Origin: JAWKXU01 sp020446465
GTDB lineage: Bacteria > Pseudomonadota > Alphaproteobacteria > Sphingomonadales > Sphingomonadaceae
Length of the DNA stretch: 64,000 nucleotides
NCBI GenBank assembly: GCA_041396845.1
Contig: JAWKXU010000001.1
Location: forward strand, 695,130-759,129
Direction: 5' to 3'
Shown here: in pieces, positions 33,158 through 42,562 of the stretch
How the letters are laid out: the number at the start of each line of letters is the position of its first letter
Position numbering within the stretch: the stretch's first letter is position 1
The notes under the pieces: generated by a model
The model's database searches: none
What the model was told of the DNA's origin: nothing
The model's input: only the letters and a program-made list of their open reading frames with translations
Made by a program: the position numbers and the translations under genes

Positions 33158-33988
33158 ATGATACTGACTGACCGCCTAGGCTTTCCCTTTCGCAAGCGGA
33201 AAAAAGATGATCTCCCACCAGATCATCCACTCAATTTCCCGAATGAACACCTTCCCGGTAGTTCGGCAACTCTCGTCCAGGTGGATGAAATATCCCTCGA
33301 AGCATATTTGCGCCCATCATTTTCAGATCGCTGTCGGCTTCAGGAATACAAGAAGGGAATATATTTCTCAAAATGCTATCTGCATGAGAGGTTGAAGGCC
33401 ACGCAGCCCAAAACGATCATAGATGTAGGCGCGAACATTGGACTGAGCTCTCTTTCTTTGCTCCAAGAATTTCCTTCAGTTACGAAAATAGTGGCGGTCG
33501 AGGCGGAAGCAGAGAATTTCGAAGTGCTAAGTCGGAACTTCGAGCATTGGAAATCACAATTCGAGAATGTTCAATTCGAAGCGATGCAAGCCATTGCAAC
33601 CGGTCAAGATGGGGCTGCCTTCGAGATGTCGAGGCTAGGTCAGGACAACCCTCAAACGACGGCATCTGGCACGTTCCGCTTCACGCCTGCACAGACGGGC
33701 ATAACAAATACTGTTACGATGGCGTACTTGCTTGCTGGTGCGGAGGGTCCAATCATCTGCAAAATGGATATTGAGGGAGGGGAAGAGTTTATTTTTAACG
33801 CGGACACAGCATGGCTGGATAGGGTCAGCTTTTTTACAGCTGAAGTCCACGATCGGTTCGGACCTGAGTTCATCGATTCATCAGCTCGAATGATTGCTTC
33901 TCTTTCTGAATTTGCCATTGTGCCTGACCGGGACGTTCTCCACTGCTACCGCCGCCATCAAGTCAATAACCCTGACATTTCTACCTGA
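33158..33988 (+). CDS. FkbM family methyltransferase
   Basis: 276 residues. SAM-binding motif TIIDVGANIGLSSLSLLQ near residue 90, and the FkbM hallmark KMDIEGGEEF in the C-terminal half. Such enzymes O-methylate sugars or lipids. The ATG at 33158 was chosen over an upstream extension into the ABC remnant. GC content is visibly lower than in core genes, suggesting transfer. It probably modifies the locus glycan. Confidence 0.87.
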   Translation: MILTDRLGFPFRKRKKDDLPPDHPLNFPNEHLPGSSATLVQVDEISLEAYLRPSFSDRCRLQEYKKGIYFSKCYLHERLKATQPKTIIDVGANIGLSSLSLLQEFPSVTKIVAVEAEAENFEVLSRNFEHWKSQFENVQFEAMQAIATGQDGAAFEMSRLGQDNPQTTASGTFRFTPAQTGITNTVTMAYLLAGAEGPIICKMDIEGGEEFIFNADTAWLDRVSFFTAEVHDRFGPEFIDSSARMIASLSEFAIVPDRDVLHCYRRHQVNNPDIST

Positions 33989-34131
33989 TCGCCAGATAGA
34001 ACCCATATCGGGACGTTATGTCCAAGGATCATTCTGTCCGGTTTTGCTAATTGCGCTCGTTTGGTTTTTGTTAACCAACTAAGTCGATAAGAAGACTAGC
34101 AGGATTTACAGCGCCCGGGGGCAGGCACGTC

Positions 34132-35028
34132 ATGGACGCCACTATCGTCATTCGAACTTACAATGAAGCGCGTTGGCTTGGCGAGGTGCTTGACGGAATA
34201 GCCGCGCAGACGGGTGGGGTAAACTACGAAACGGTCTTGGTGGATTCCGGCTCGACAGACGGAACTGTCGAGATCGCACGTGCGCGTGGCTGCCGTATTG
34301 AAACAATCGCCAAGACTGATTTTACTTTCGGGCGCTCGCTCAACCAGGGTTGCGCTGCATCCCATGGCAAGGTTCTCGTTTTTCTATCGGGCCATTGCAT
34401 CCCGGCTTCGCACGACTGGCTTGTCCGCCTGATCGAGCCCGTGCTAGATAGCCGTGTTTCCTATGCTTATGGTCGCCAGATTGGCCGGGCTGGTGTCTCC
34501 AAATTCTCCGAAGAGATGCTTTTCCGAAAGTATTTTCCCGAACATTCTTCAGTCCCTCAAGAGGGCTTCTTTTGTAACAATGCAAATGCAGCACTTTCGG
34601 CAGAAGTCTGGGCCGAAAACCCTTTCGACGAGGAGATTACCGGGCTTGAAGATATGATGCTCGCTAAGAGCCTTACCGAGGCCGGGCACGCCATTGGCTA
34701 TGTCGCCGGGGCGCCGGTTTTTCATCTGCACGAAGAGAAATGGTCGCAAGTGATGACCCGTTACGAGCGGGAGGCTGTCGCGATGCAGCAAATCATGCCG
34801 GAACTTCACGTGGGCTTTATGGATTTCGCGCGTTACGCAATCGCAGGAGCGGGGCTTGACTGGCGCGAAGCGGTCGCCAGCGGTCGGACCAAGCGACGAA
34901 GCGAAATCAAGATTGCGATTGAAATCGCACTGTTCCGCTTTTGCCAGTACTGGGGCACCTATCGGGGCGCCAACGATCATCGCCGCCTTTTACGCGAGCG
35001 AAAAGACCGATATTATTATCCACGTTAA
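34132..35028 (+). CDS. Family 2 glycosyltransferase
   Basis: 298 residues of a GT-A fold: VIRTYNEARWLGEVL, DSGSTDGTVEIAR, and VFLSGHCIPA in place of the usual DxD region, then GLEDMMLAKSL near 180. Resembles rhamnosyl- or other GT2 enzymes of surface polysaccharide loci. No membrane helix. The next gene begins 12 bases after its stop. Confidence 0.88.
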   Translation: MDATIVIRTYNEARWLGEVLDGIAAQTGGVNYETVLVDSGSTDGTVEIARARGCRIETIAKTDFTFGRSLNQGCAASHGKVLVFLSGHCIPASHDWLVRLIEPVLDSRVSYAYGRQIGRAGVSKFSEEMLFRKYFPEHSSVPQEGFFCNNANAALSAEVWAENPFDEEITGLEDMMLAKSLTEAGHAIGYVAGAPVFHLHEEKWSQVMTRYEREAVAMQQIMPELHVGFMDFARYAIAGAGLDWREAVASGRTKRRSEIKIAIEIALFRFCQYWGTYRGANDHRRLLRERKDRYYYPR

Positions 35029-35040
35029 GAGGAATACTTG

Positions 35041-35730
35041 ATGACCGACCGCGTTGTCGCGCTGTTGCCGATGAAGGCACACAGCGAGCGAGTGAAATCC
35101 AAGAATTTTCGTAACTTTGCTAACCGACCGCTTTACAAGTGGATGCTATCGACCCTGATCGAAATGGATGAGATTGATGAGGTCGTCATCAACACCGACG
35201 CGCAGGCCGAGCTGGCGGAGCACGGCATTGATGAGTTTGATCGGTCCGGCAAGTTGACCCTTCGCCGTCGGCCCGAGGAAATCCGGGGTGATCACGTTTC
35301 CATGAATTTTGTCATAGCTGACGATCTGGCCAACGTTTCGGCTGATGTGTACCTGATGACTCATACAACAAACCCGCTAGTTTCGGCTGACACCGTGCGC
35401 AAGGCACTGGCTGTATATCGCGAGGCGGTTGCGGAAGGCAGGGCCGACAGCCTTTTCACAGTCAATCGTTTGCAGACCCGATTCTATAGAGAGGATGGAT
35501 CGGCGGTGAACCACGATCCCGATAACCTGATTCGTACGCAGGATCTGGAGCCTTGGTTCGAGGAGAACTCGAACCTCTATATTTTTAGCGCGAAGAGCTT
35601 CTCCGCCACAGGCGCCCGGATCGGACGTCATCCGGTACTGTTCGAGACACCGAAGCTTGAATCGCTCGACATCGATGGGCCGGATGATTGGACGCTGGCC
35701 GAGGCTGTTGCGTTGGGGGTGCGGTCATGA
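35041..35730 (+). CDS. NeuA-like acylneuraminate cytidylyltransferase family protein
   Basis: 229 residues. Nucleotide-binding start VVALLPMKAHSERVKSKNF, INTDAQAEL, MTHTTNPLVSADTV and a C-terminal ESLDIDGPDDWTLAE, all family features of CMP-acid-sugar synthetases. It should activate an acidic sugar as the CMP derivative. No NeuB/NeuC/Pse/Leg synthase is present in the window, so the sugar is unknown. It overlaps the following dehydrogenase by ATGA, so the two likely act on one pathway. Confidence 0.86.
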   Translation: MTDRVVALLPMKAHSERVKSKNFRNFANRPLYKWMLSTLIEMDEIDEVVINTDAQAELAEHGIDEFDRSGKLTLRRRPEEIRGDHVSMNFVIADDLANVSADVYLMTHTTNPLVSADTVRKALAVYREAVAEGRADSLFTVNRLQTRFYREDGSAVNHDPDNLIRTQDLEPWFEENSNLYIFSAKSFSATGARIGRHPVLFETPKLESLDIDGPDDWTLAEAVALGVRS

Positions 35731-36656
35731 CCCGGGTTCTTCTGACTTGTCCGCCGATGATTGGTATTGCAGACGAAATGCGGCCGGTTTTTAAGGCCCG
35801 CGGGGCCGAACTCGTTATCCCGGATTTCGTGCAGATTGTGTCTGAAGAGGAGTTGATCCGCCTAGTACCAGACTTTGATGGCTGGATCATCGGCGACGAT
35901 CCGGCCACTGCCAGCGTGCTCGAGGCTGGCCGTGCAGGGCGCTTGCGCGCTTGCGTCAAATGGGGGGTGGGCATCGATAATGTCGATTTCGAGGCCGCGC
36001 GCCGGCTAAATCTGCCCGTCACCAATACGCCGGCCGCCTTCGGGGCTGAGGTGGCGGATATTGCTATGCATTATGTGACGGGCCTCGCGCGTGAGACCTG
36101 GTGTATTGATCGTGGGGTTCGCGCAGGGAACTGGCCCAAGCCGCGTGGTATCTCGCTGGACGGGCGAACTGCAGTGCTGGTCGGCATGGGCGACATTGGG
36201 CGGCAAACATCCAGACGGCTGGTGGCAGCAGGTGTTCGGGTCATTGCCATCGATCCAGTGCTGGACGCTACTAAGGTTCCAGAAGGAGTCGAGAAAGGCG
36301 TCTGGCCGGACGCACTGGGAAGTGCCGAATTTGTTGTGTTCACCTGCCCACTGACGTTCATCACCCATCATATGTTGAATGATGCGGCCATAAACCTCGC
36401 GCGTCCGGGCTTGCGGGTTGTCAATGTTGCCCGCGGTCCTGTTATCGATGAGGCTGCGCTTATCCGTGCCTTGTCCGATGACCGGGTCCATTCGGCTGCC
36501 CTTGATGTGTTTGAAATCGAGCCTTTACCCAATAATAGTCCACTGCGAGACCATCCGCGCTGCATCTTTGGTTCGCACAACGCATCGAACACCGAAGACG
36601 CCGTTCGCCGTGTGTCAGCGCGCGCAACGGATCTCCTGTTTGAGGCGCTAGCGTAA
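35727..36656 (+). CDS. D-isomer-specific 2-hydroxyacid dehydrogenase (SerA-like)
   Basis: 309 residues from the ATG at 35727. NAD-binding motif LVGMGDIGRQTSRRL near 155, LPVTNTPAAFGAEVADIAMHY, and the catalytic-loop pattern RGPVIDEAALIRAL; the C-terminal SHNASN has His at the acid/base position. It lacks the ACT/regulatory domain of biosynthetic SerA. Coupled translation with the NeuA-like gene suggests oxidation of a hydroxyacid precursor of the activated sugar. Its stop is three bases from the converging gene. Confidence 0.87.
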   Translation: MTRVLLTCPPMIGIADEMRPVFKARGAELVIPDFVQIVSEEELIRLVPDFDGWIIGDDPATASVLEAGRAGRLRACVKWGVGIDNVDFEAARRLNLPVTNTPAAFGAEVADIAMHYVTGLARETWCIDRGVRAGNWPKPRGISLDGRTAVLVGMGDIGRQTSRRLVAAGVRVIAIDPVLDATKVPEGVEKGVWPDALGSAEFVVFTCPLTFITHHMLNDAAINLARPGLRVVNVARGPVIDEAALIRALSDDRVHSAALDVFEIEPLPNNSPLRDHPRCIFGSHNASNTEDAVRRVSARATDLLFEALA

Positions 36657-36659
36657 AGC

Positions 36660-37736
36660 TCAATCTTCTCGGGTGTCGTCCTTGTGCCGGATTCGATTTT
36701 GGCGAGCAAACTCTTCGAGTAGCAGCGCTATATCGCCAGCATTGTTTTGCGGAGCAGTGCGGCGTGTGCCGAAATACAGTTGCAACGTAAGAACAGCCGC
36801 AACGAGTTGCGAAATGACGAATATCGCCAGCGTGTGCGCTCCGAAGGACCACAACAGGGTTGCAAGGACTGCCGCCAGGCCGGGGCCGATCAGAAACAGT
36901 GGTTCCTTGCGAAATATATGAAACGCTTGCTGGGCCAAGCGTTTCCCTGTTCCGTGTCGCGCCGGGTTGTCTGATACTTTGTTCGTCGCCGTCGGCGGAG
37001 TTAATCCGGTGGCGATCAGTTCGGCCGCATCGGCAAACGGGAAGCTGCGGACTTCAGAATTTGGATTGCCGTTGACGACACGGGTCTTGCTGGCAATTCG
37101 CTCTGCTGCGCAGCGCCAGGCATCAAGGTGAAGATTTGGTCGAGGATTTGGCTCATTATAGAGATCGCCGGGTTGCTGGTAATCTTCGAAAAAGTAGTTG
37201 GGATTTGCTTTCTGTTCGGAAATTTCCAGAACTATACCTTCACGACGTTTGGCGCCGTCGACGATTTCCACATAATTACCGTCGATACCAAGCAGGACGA
37301 TCGGGTTTGCCCCTTCAAGGCTGGCCCAAAGCAAGGCGTGGCTTCCGGTAGTAATTGGATCGACCTGAAGCAATGGCTTCCTGAGGCGCAGAGCGTCGAA
37401 GTTTATAACTCGATCATTTTCTGCATCCTTACCCAACGCTTCGATCAAATTTTGACGCAGCAGGAAATGCGAGATCGGACGGACACCATCGACGGGCTTT
37501 CCTTTACCTTCGCGGATCAGGGTGCGGATGCCTTCGATATGGGACAGGCCCACAACGAGATCGAGGCAGGCATAGTCGGTTGGGCGCCATCCAATGCGCT
37601 CCCAATGGCGGTATGCGGCATTCATGCCGATCGTTCTGTAAGGTGAAAGTGCAGCTAGATCGATTGCGCCCAATGAAGGCCCGTTGCCCAACACGAAAGC
37701 GGCATTTGGAGATAATGCCACAGTTTCATTTCCCAT
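36660..37736 (-). CDS. GT42/sialyltransferase-like membrane protein (GNGPSL family)
   Basis: 358 residues from the ATG at 37736, chosen because AAAGGAAG precedes it; 11 bases overlap the upstream gene. GNGPSL (17-22), Asn39, ITTG (128-131), GID (150-152) and NPNS (224-227) occur in the same order as in Campylobacter Cst-II sialyltransferase (GNGPSL, ITSG, GID, PNS). His203 could match the catalytic His. Residues 281-322 form two membrane helices. It may transfer the CMP-activated sugar made by the 35041 gene product. DUF115/MptE-like proteins are the alternative. Confidence 0.6.
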   Translation of the reverse strand: MGNETVALSPNAAFVLGNGPSLGAIDLAALSPYRTIGMNAAYRHWERIGWRPTDYACLDLVVGLSHIEGIRTLIREGKGKPVDGVRPISHFLLRQNLIEALGKDAENDRVINFDALRLRKPLLQVDPITTGSHALLWASLEGANPIVLLGIDGNYVEIVDGAKRREGIVLEISEQKANPNYFFEDYQQPGDLYNEPNPRPNLHLDAWRCAAERIASKTRVVNGNPNSEVRSFPFADAAELIATGLTPPTATNKVSDNPARHGTGKRLAQQAFHIFRKEPLFLIGPGLAAVLATLLWSFGAHTLAIFVISQLVAAVLTLQLYFGTRRTAPQNNAGDIALLLEEFARQNRIRHKDDTRED

Positions 37737-39099
37737 GGCGACTTCCTTTAAGTCCATGATTGGCTGGGTATTGGATTCGGCTCCTGCTCACGACTTGCCG
37801 CCAGAATCTATCGAAGGTCCATTTGAGATGTCTTACCCTTATGTGTAGCCAGTCAAGCGCTCTCCACCCGAACGCAGGTGGCGCATTGCGGATCAGGTTG
37901 ATGGCATCTGGAGCCCCCTCATCTGTCCGGCTTGGACCGCTGAGAAAGGCGTCCATTTTCTGGCGTACCGAATCCAAAATCAACAATTTCGCGTGGTCTT
38001 GTGCAGTCACAGCCAGTGCGCGGCGCTTCGCAGGGTCGTTCAGAAGAGACAACAATACGCTGGGCAATACATCTGGTCGGTCGGCAATCGCGGCAACCCC
38101 ATGTTCCTGAAGGTAGCGTATGGTCTCGATTTCGGAAGGGCCGATGGCGAGCACTGCGGACCCGGCGGCCATCAACTCGGGCACCTTATTAGCGAAGGAA
38201 TAACGCGTGTAACGGATCGTCTCCTCATCAAAATTATAGGCAACGACGCCGATATCAGCGCCGGCGATCCAGCGGCGGTATTCAGCCTGTGACCCTCCTG
38301 CCGGTGAGATCGAGATGCCACGAAGTTTTGCGAAAAGCTGCCCATACCGGTGTAACCAGTGTTTCTGGGTACGGATTTCGAGCCGTACCGATTTTCCCTC
38401 TATCACCAAATCCGAAACAGTCCTGGCAAGACTAATCACGCTGTCGAGTGACATATCCGGGGCGAGGCCACCCGAATAGCGAATTAGAATTCCTTGATTT
38501 TCTGATCGGAGAGGGCGAGGGAAAGACCAATCTTCAGGCCGTATGCCATTATGTGCAATTTGATAAGGTGGCCCGCCATAACGATCATGGAATGCTGAAG
38601 CCATGCTCGCCGAAATGGCGAAACATCCGATTGCTCGTTCAGCCAACCTACGCAGGTCATGCTCGATCGCATCTGCCTCACCCGGATTGGTAGCCCGGAG
38701 CCGCTCTGGCCAGTCATCCATGAACCATAACAGGAGCGGTAAACGGTCTTCGATTGCAAGAGTGCAGGCAAGATGGTGCAGGAGAGGAGCTGACGGCAGC
38801 GGCCTATAGATTAGAATATCCGGTTTGAAAGCTCTGATGAGACCCAACGGCTGGCCAATTCCACGATAAACGCGCGTATTCCAGAATCTTGGATTGAGTC
38901 CTGCTCGCAAAGTGTGCCGTTCGAGCATTCCCGTGTCGTGAACCATAAGCAGTCGTTCTGCAGGTATGTTGCCGAAATACGTTTCCTTCAACGCTCCTGT
39001 CGCAGTAACGCCGCCGGGAGCAGTCTGATCAATTACGACAATCCGTTTCCCGGCCTGCCCCTCAGCAGTGCCCGTCGAGGGCGCGATGTCTGAATTCAT
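37726..39099 (-). CDS. Family 4-like glycosyltransferase
   Basis: 457 residues with a two-domain GT-B fold: an N-terminal domain with VIDQTAPGGVTATG and the DDWPE stretch, and a C-terminal donor domain with GADIGVVAYNFDEETIRYTRYSFANKVPE shortened to FANKVPELMAAG, where the Glu would contact the nucleotide sugar. The last bases overlap the start of the GT42-like gene, so they are translationally coupled. Acceptor and sugar unknown. Confidence 0.84.
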   Translation of the reverse strand: MNSDIAPSTGTAEGQAGKRIVVIDQTAPGGVTATGALKETYFGNIPAERLLMVHDTGMLERHTLRAGLNPRFWNTRVYRGIGQPLGLIRAFKPDILIYRPLPSAPLLHHLACTLAIEDRLPLLLWFMDDWPERLRATNPGEADAIEHDLRRLAERAIGCFAISASMASAFHDRYGGPPYQIAHNGIRPEDWSFPRPLRSENQGILIRYSGGLAPDMSLDSVISLARTVSDLVIEGKSVRLEIRTQKHWLHRYGQLFAKLRGISISPAGGSQAEYRRWIAGADIGVVAYNFDEETIRYTRYSFANKVPELMAAGSAVLAIGPSEIETIRYLQEHGVAAIADRPDVLPSVLLSLLNDPAKRRALAVTAQDHAKLLILDSVRQKMDAFLSGPSRTDEGAPDAINLIRNAPPAFGWRALDWLHIRVRHLKWTFDRFWRQVVSRSRIQYPANHGLKGSRHGK

Positions 39100-39172
39100 C
39101 TATCTTCGCTCTTTTGTAATGCCCCTGCGAGCGTGGGAGTACGCTACAGTCTGAATTGGAATCTGACAACCA

Positions 39173-39940
39173 TCACCCGGTCGTTACCATGCCGCCATCG
39201 ACGACCAGGGCTTGGCCGGTAATCATCGCCGCAGCATCCGAGGCCAGAAAGAGGGCTGCGCCAATAATGTCTTCCTCATTCAGGTGTCGCTTTAGGCACT
39301 GTCGGTCAAGATGGGCGGCCAATTCGTCCGGCTTGGCCCACAGACGGCGTTGGCGCTCGGTCAGTACCCAACCGGGAAGAAGTGCGTTGACCCTGATGTT
39401 ATCAGGCCCAAGCTCACGGGCCAGTGCCCGGGTCAGTCCCGTGATTCCTGCCTTGGCTGCGACATACGCAGGATAGCCTGCATTGCCCATGAGGTAGGAG
39501 ATTGAGGAGAGATTGATGATCGCGCCACCGCCTGCCGCCCGCATACCTTCTGCCGCTGTTTGAGCCGTGAAAAAATGTGGTTTTAGATTTACCGCAATCG
39601 CCCGGTCCCACCCATCGGAATCCATACCGGCAAGGTCATGGCGGGTATCATCGGCTGCATTGTTGATCAGGATGGTGACCGGACCATGCGCCTCCGCAGC
39701 TTGTGCCATTGAAGCTTGGAGCGCGATAATGTCAGTCACGTCACATGGGAGAAACAAGGGCCTAGACCCAAATTTTTGCTCCACAGCCTCTACGAATGCA
39801 CTGGCGTCCGACCGCTGGACGAAGGCGACCCGCGCGCCAGCGCCTACGAATGCTTCGGTCAACGCCGCACCAATACCGGCCCCACCGCCCGTGAGGAAAA
39901 TTGAGCGCCCCTTCAGGTCAAGATACTGAGTAGTTGTCAT
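39173..39940 (-). CDS. Short-chain dehydrogenase/reductase
   Basis: 255 residues. TGGGAGIG (17-24) binds NAD(P); NNAA (93-96), Ser145/146, Tyr159 and Lys163 (YxxxK) form the active site. The start at 39940 is favoured by AGAAGGG spaced six bases away; Met at 39946 is directly on that site. Near an SMP-30 lactonase on the opposite strand, it may oxidise an aldose to a lactone that the other enzyme opens. First gene of a minus-strand set with the GT4 and GT42-like genes. Confidence 0.88.
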   Translation of the reverse strand: MTTTQYLDLKGRSIFLTGGGAGIGAALTEAFVGAGARVAFVQRSDASAFVEAVEQKFGSRPLFLPCDVTDIIALQASMAQAAEAHGPVTILINNAADDTRHDLAGMDSDGWDRAIAVNLKPHFFTAQTAAEGMRAAGGGAIINLSSISYLMGNAGYPAYVAAKAGITGLTRALARELGPDNIRVNALLPGWVLTERQRRLWAKPDELAAHLDRQCLKRHLNEEDIIGAALFLASDAAAMITGQALVVDGGMVTTG

Positions 39941-39959
39941 TCCCATCCCTTCTGGGCCA

Positions 39960-40844
39960 ATGCTATATGCTCTCACCATGATAATGAAACCTGTTTTGCA
40001 ACACCGCTGCACACTTGGTGAGGGGCCGCTGTGGGCCAATGGACGGCTGTATTGGTTTGATATCTTGACTGGTAAACTTCTGGCCTGGCGACCAGGCGAT
40101 GCCAAAGTTGAAAGCTGGGTGTTTGCTGAGTCGGTTTCTGCCGCTGCCCTGCTTGAGCAGGGAGGGCTGATTGTTGCATCTGCTTCATCATTGCTGCGGT
40201 TCGACCCTACAACAGGATCGCGAAAGGTGCTGCTCCCACTTGAATCGGACGATTCACGGACCCGATCTAACGATGGGCGCGCTGACCGGCATGGCGGGTT
40301 CTGGGTAAGCACCATGGGCAAGGGTGCCGAACCCGGGCTTGGTAGTATCTGGCGCTATTTTCGCGGGGAACTGAGATGCCTGCGAAAGGGGCTTACAATC
40401 CCTAATGCCATCTGTTTCTCGCCCGATGGCGCGCTCGCCTATTTTGCCGACACGGCAGCCTACACACTTTGGTGCTGGCAGTTGGGTGATGATGGCTGGC
40501 CGCAGGGCGAACCTCAAGTATTCCTGAAAGTGGCTGAAGATGAGGGCGGTCCCGATGGTGCGGTGGTGGATCGCGAGGGCTGCATTTGGAACGCCCGCTG
40601 GGGTTCTGGCAAGGTAGTGCGCCTGGCGCCCGGCGATGGGCGAACGGTTGAGACGTTCACGTTGTCCGCTATGCGTTCTAGCTGCCCGGCCTTCGGTGGA
40701 GATGACCTTGCGACTCTCTACGTCACTACCGCGCAGGAAGGAATGAGCGAGGCAGAATTGCTCGCAGAACCTGATGCCGGAGCCTTGTTCGAAGCCCCTC
40801 TTCGAGTAGCAGGCTTGCCGGATGCTCTGGTGAGGCTGCCATAG
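39960..40844 (+). CDS. SMP-30/gluconolactonase family lactone hydrolase
   Basis: 294 residues of the six-bladed propeller family. Metal ligands are the Glu of LGEGPLW, Asn/Asp of SNDGRAD, and the Asp of GPDGAVVD. It should hydrolyse a sugar lactone. Start is uncertain: ATG at 39960, 39978 or 39984, none with a strong ribosome-binding site. The gap to the divergent SDR start is only 19-43 bases, which is very short for two promoters. The two probably serve one sugar oxidation path. Confidence 0.87.
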   Translation: MLYALTMIMKPVLQHRCTLGEGPLWANGRLYWFDILTGKLLAWRPGDAKVESWVFAESVSAAALLEQGGLIVASASSLLRFDPTTGSRKVLLPLESDDSRTRSNDGRADRHGGFWVSTMGKGAEPGLGSIWRYFRGELRCLRKGLTIPNAICFSPDGALAYFADTAAYTLWCWQLGDDGWPQGEPQVFLKVAEDEGGPDGAVVDREGCIWNARWGSGKVVRLAPGDGRTVETFTLSAMRSSCPAFGGDDLATLYVTTAQEGMSEAELLAEPDAGALFEAPLRVAGLPDALVRLP

Positions 40845-40971
40845 AGCATGAATCTTCCCGGTGTATCGTTCCGGTAGTTAGGAGATTGGCCTTTCTATAC
40901 CGATAGTATCTCATTCATCAGTTCCTTATCCGCGGCGAACAGTTATGAGGCGTAAATACATTTGAGGGCTT

Positions 40972-41754
40972 ATGGGGCGTATGCCGCAGACATCTGAAAA
41001 ACCACTGGTAAGCGTCGTCACCGCGACCTTCAACGCCCTCGAAGGGCTGAAGGCGACCGTACAAAGCGTTGCAGAGCAAACCGCTGCCAGCGTAGAGCAT
41101 ATTATCATCGATGGCGCATCGCATGACGGGACGCGGGAATACCTTGAAAGTCTGGGCGGTCAGGTGCGCTGGATCAGCGAACCGGATGAGGGCATTGCTG
41201 ATGCCATGAACAAAGGTATCGCCATGGCGCGGGGAGAGTGGATTCTGATCCTTCAGGCGGAGGACAGGTTCGCTTCGGTAGAAAACTTGCAAAAGCTGCT
41301 ACCAGCACTGGGGCAGCACTATGATATCGTTGCATGTGACGTAGCATTGCTGCGGCAAGGCGGTGTTGTCGAAAGGCGTCGGGCACGGCCTCTTGGATTG
41401 TTGACCGAGTTTAAGATGACCAATCCGCATCAAGGGATGCTTTGTCGTCGTAACGTTTATGAAAAGATTGGTGTTTTCGACCCGTCCTTTCGCATTGCCA
41501 TGGATTACGAATTTTTACTTCGTGCAAAACGTGCTGGTGCCAGACTTTCAGTCGTCCCTGAAATTCTGGCTGAGATGCCGGCGACTGGTGTCAGTACGCT
41601 GACAGACTGGCCTGCGATGAGCCTGCGTTTGAATGAAGATCGCCGGCTGCAACGACAACATGCGCTAACTTGGTTACGGCGGCTTCGCACAGAACTTTTC
41701 TGGCTGATTTATATGCCCTTCAAGCGCATGAAATGTACGCTAAGCAATGCCTGA
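40972..41754 (+). CDS. Family 2 glycosyltransferase
   Basis: 260 residues with VVTATFNALEGLKATVQSV, IIDGASHDGTREYL and LQAEDRFAS replacing DxD, then NPHQGMLCRR. WcaA-like colanic-type GT2 proteins look like this. No membrane segment is certain. Overlaps the next glycosyltransferase by eight bases. Confidence 0.88.
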   Translation: MGRMPQTSEKPLVSVVTATFNALEGLKATVQSVAEQTAASVEHIIIDGASHDGTREYLESLGGQVRWISEPDEGIADAMNKGIAMARGEWILILQAEDRFASVENLQKLLPALGQHYDIVACDVALLRQGGVVERRRARPLGLLTEFKMTNPHQGMLCRRNVYEKIGVFDPSFRIAMDYEFLLRAKRAGARLSVVPEILAEMPATGVSTLTDWPAMSLRLNEDRRLQRQHALTWLRRLRTELFWLIYMPFKRMKCTLSNA

Positions 41755-42562
41755 TAAATCACTCATCACGCTGGTCATACCATACTTCAATGAGGCCGAT
41801 TTCATTGGAGCGACGCTTAGCAGCATTTCTGCGCAGACCGACAGGCGTTTTAGACTAATTCTCGTCGACAATGGTTCTGATGACGGAAGCGAGCGTATTG
41901 CCCGCACCGTCTGCGATACGATGCCCGATATTGATGCCACATTTTTACGTGAATCTTTACCAGGTAAGATCAATGCGTTGATAACGGGCACGGCAAGTAT
42001 CGAAACACCATATTTCTCTACTCTTGATGCGGATACGATTTATCCATCCAATTATGTAGAGCTTGCGCTTGGATTGTTTGATCGTAACCCAGACGCATCG
42101 TGTGTGCTGGCTTTTGGGCTAGGTTCGCAAAAGCGATCAAGGTTTCAGCGTGCGAAATTGCACATTTTCAGCCTACTGCTTCCTCGAAAGTGTCATACCG
42201 GCGGCTACGCGCAGGTCTTCCGTAGCACTGCGTTCAAAAGTGCGGGAGGTTTCGACGTCAGTCGTTGGCCTTATGTCCTGGAAGACCATGAAATCGTGTT
42301 TCGCCTGTTGGAGCGAGGGCCGCTCATTTATAACCCCGGTTTCGTGTGTTTTCCCTCCGACCGGCGACAAGATCGTTCGGATTGCAGTTGGAATCTTGCG
42401 GAGCGCGTGATTTACAAGCTTATTCCCTCAGCTGGTTTGGACTGGTTCTTTTATCGCTTCCTCGGTCCCCGACTTGATCGACGCGGCCTTAACAACTTGC
42501 GTCTGCGAGATCGGGCATGGCAGGCGAAGCAAGCGGAAGTCCAGACTCAATCCGGACGGTAA
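41747..42562 (+). CDS. Family 2 glycosyltransferase
   Basis: 271 residues. LVIPYFNEADFIGATL, LVDNGSDDGSERIA and the metal-binding DAD in STLDADTIYP define the GT-A site; LEDHEIVFRLLERG is the later acidic ED motif. Starts in an overlap with the preceding GT2 and its 3' end overlaps the convergent GT4 gene by 16 bases. Confidence 0.88.
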   Translation: MPDKSLITLVIPYFNEADFIGATLSSISAQTDRRFRLILVDNGSDDGSERIARTVCDTMPDIDATFLRESLPGKINALITGTASIETPYFSTLDADTIYPSNYVELALGLFDRNPDASCVLAFGLGSQKRSRFQRAKLHIFSLLLPRKCHTGGYAQVFRSTAFKSAGGFDVSRWPYVLEDHEIVFRLLERGPLIYNPGFVCFPSDRRQDRSDCSWNLAERVIYKLIPSAGLDWFFYRFLGPRLDRRGLNNLRLRDRAWQAKQAEVQTQSGR

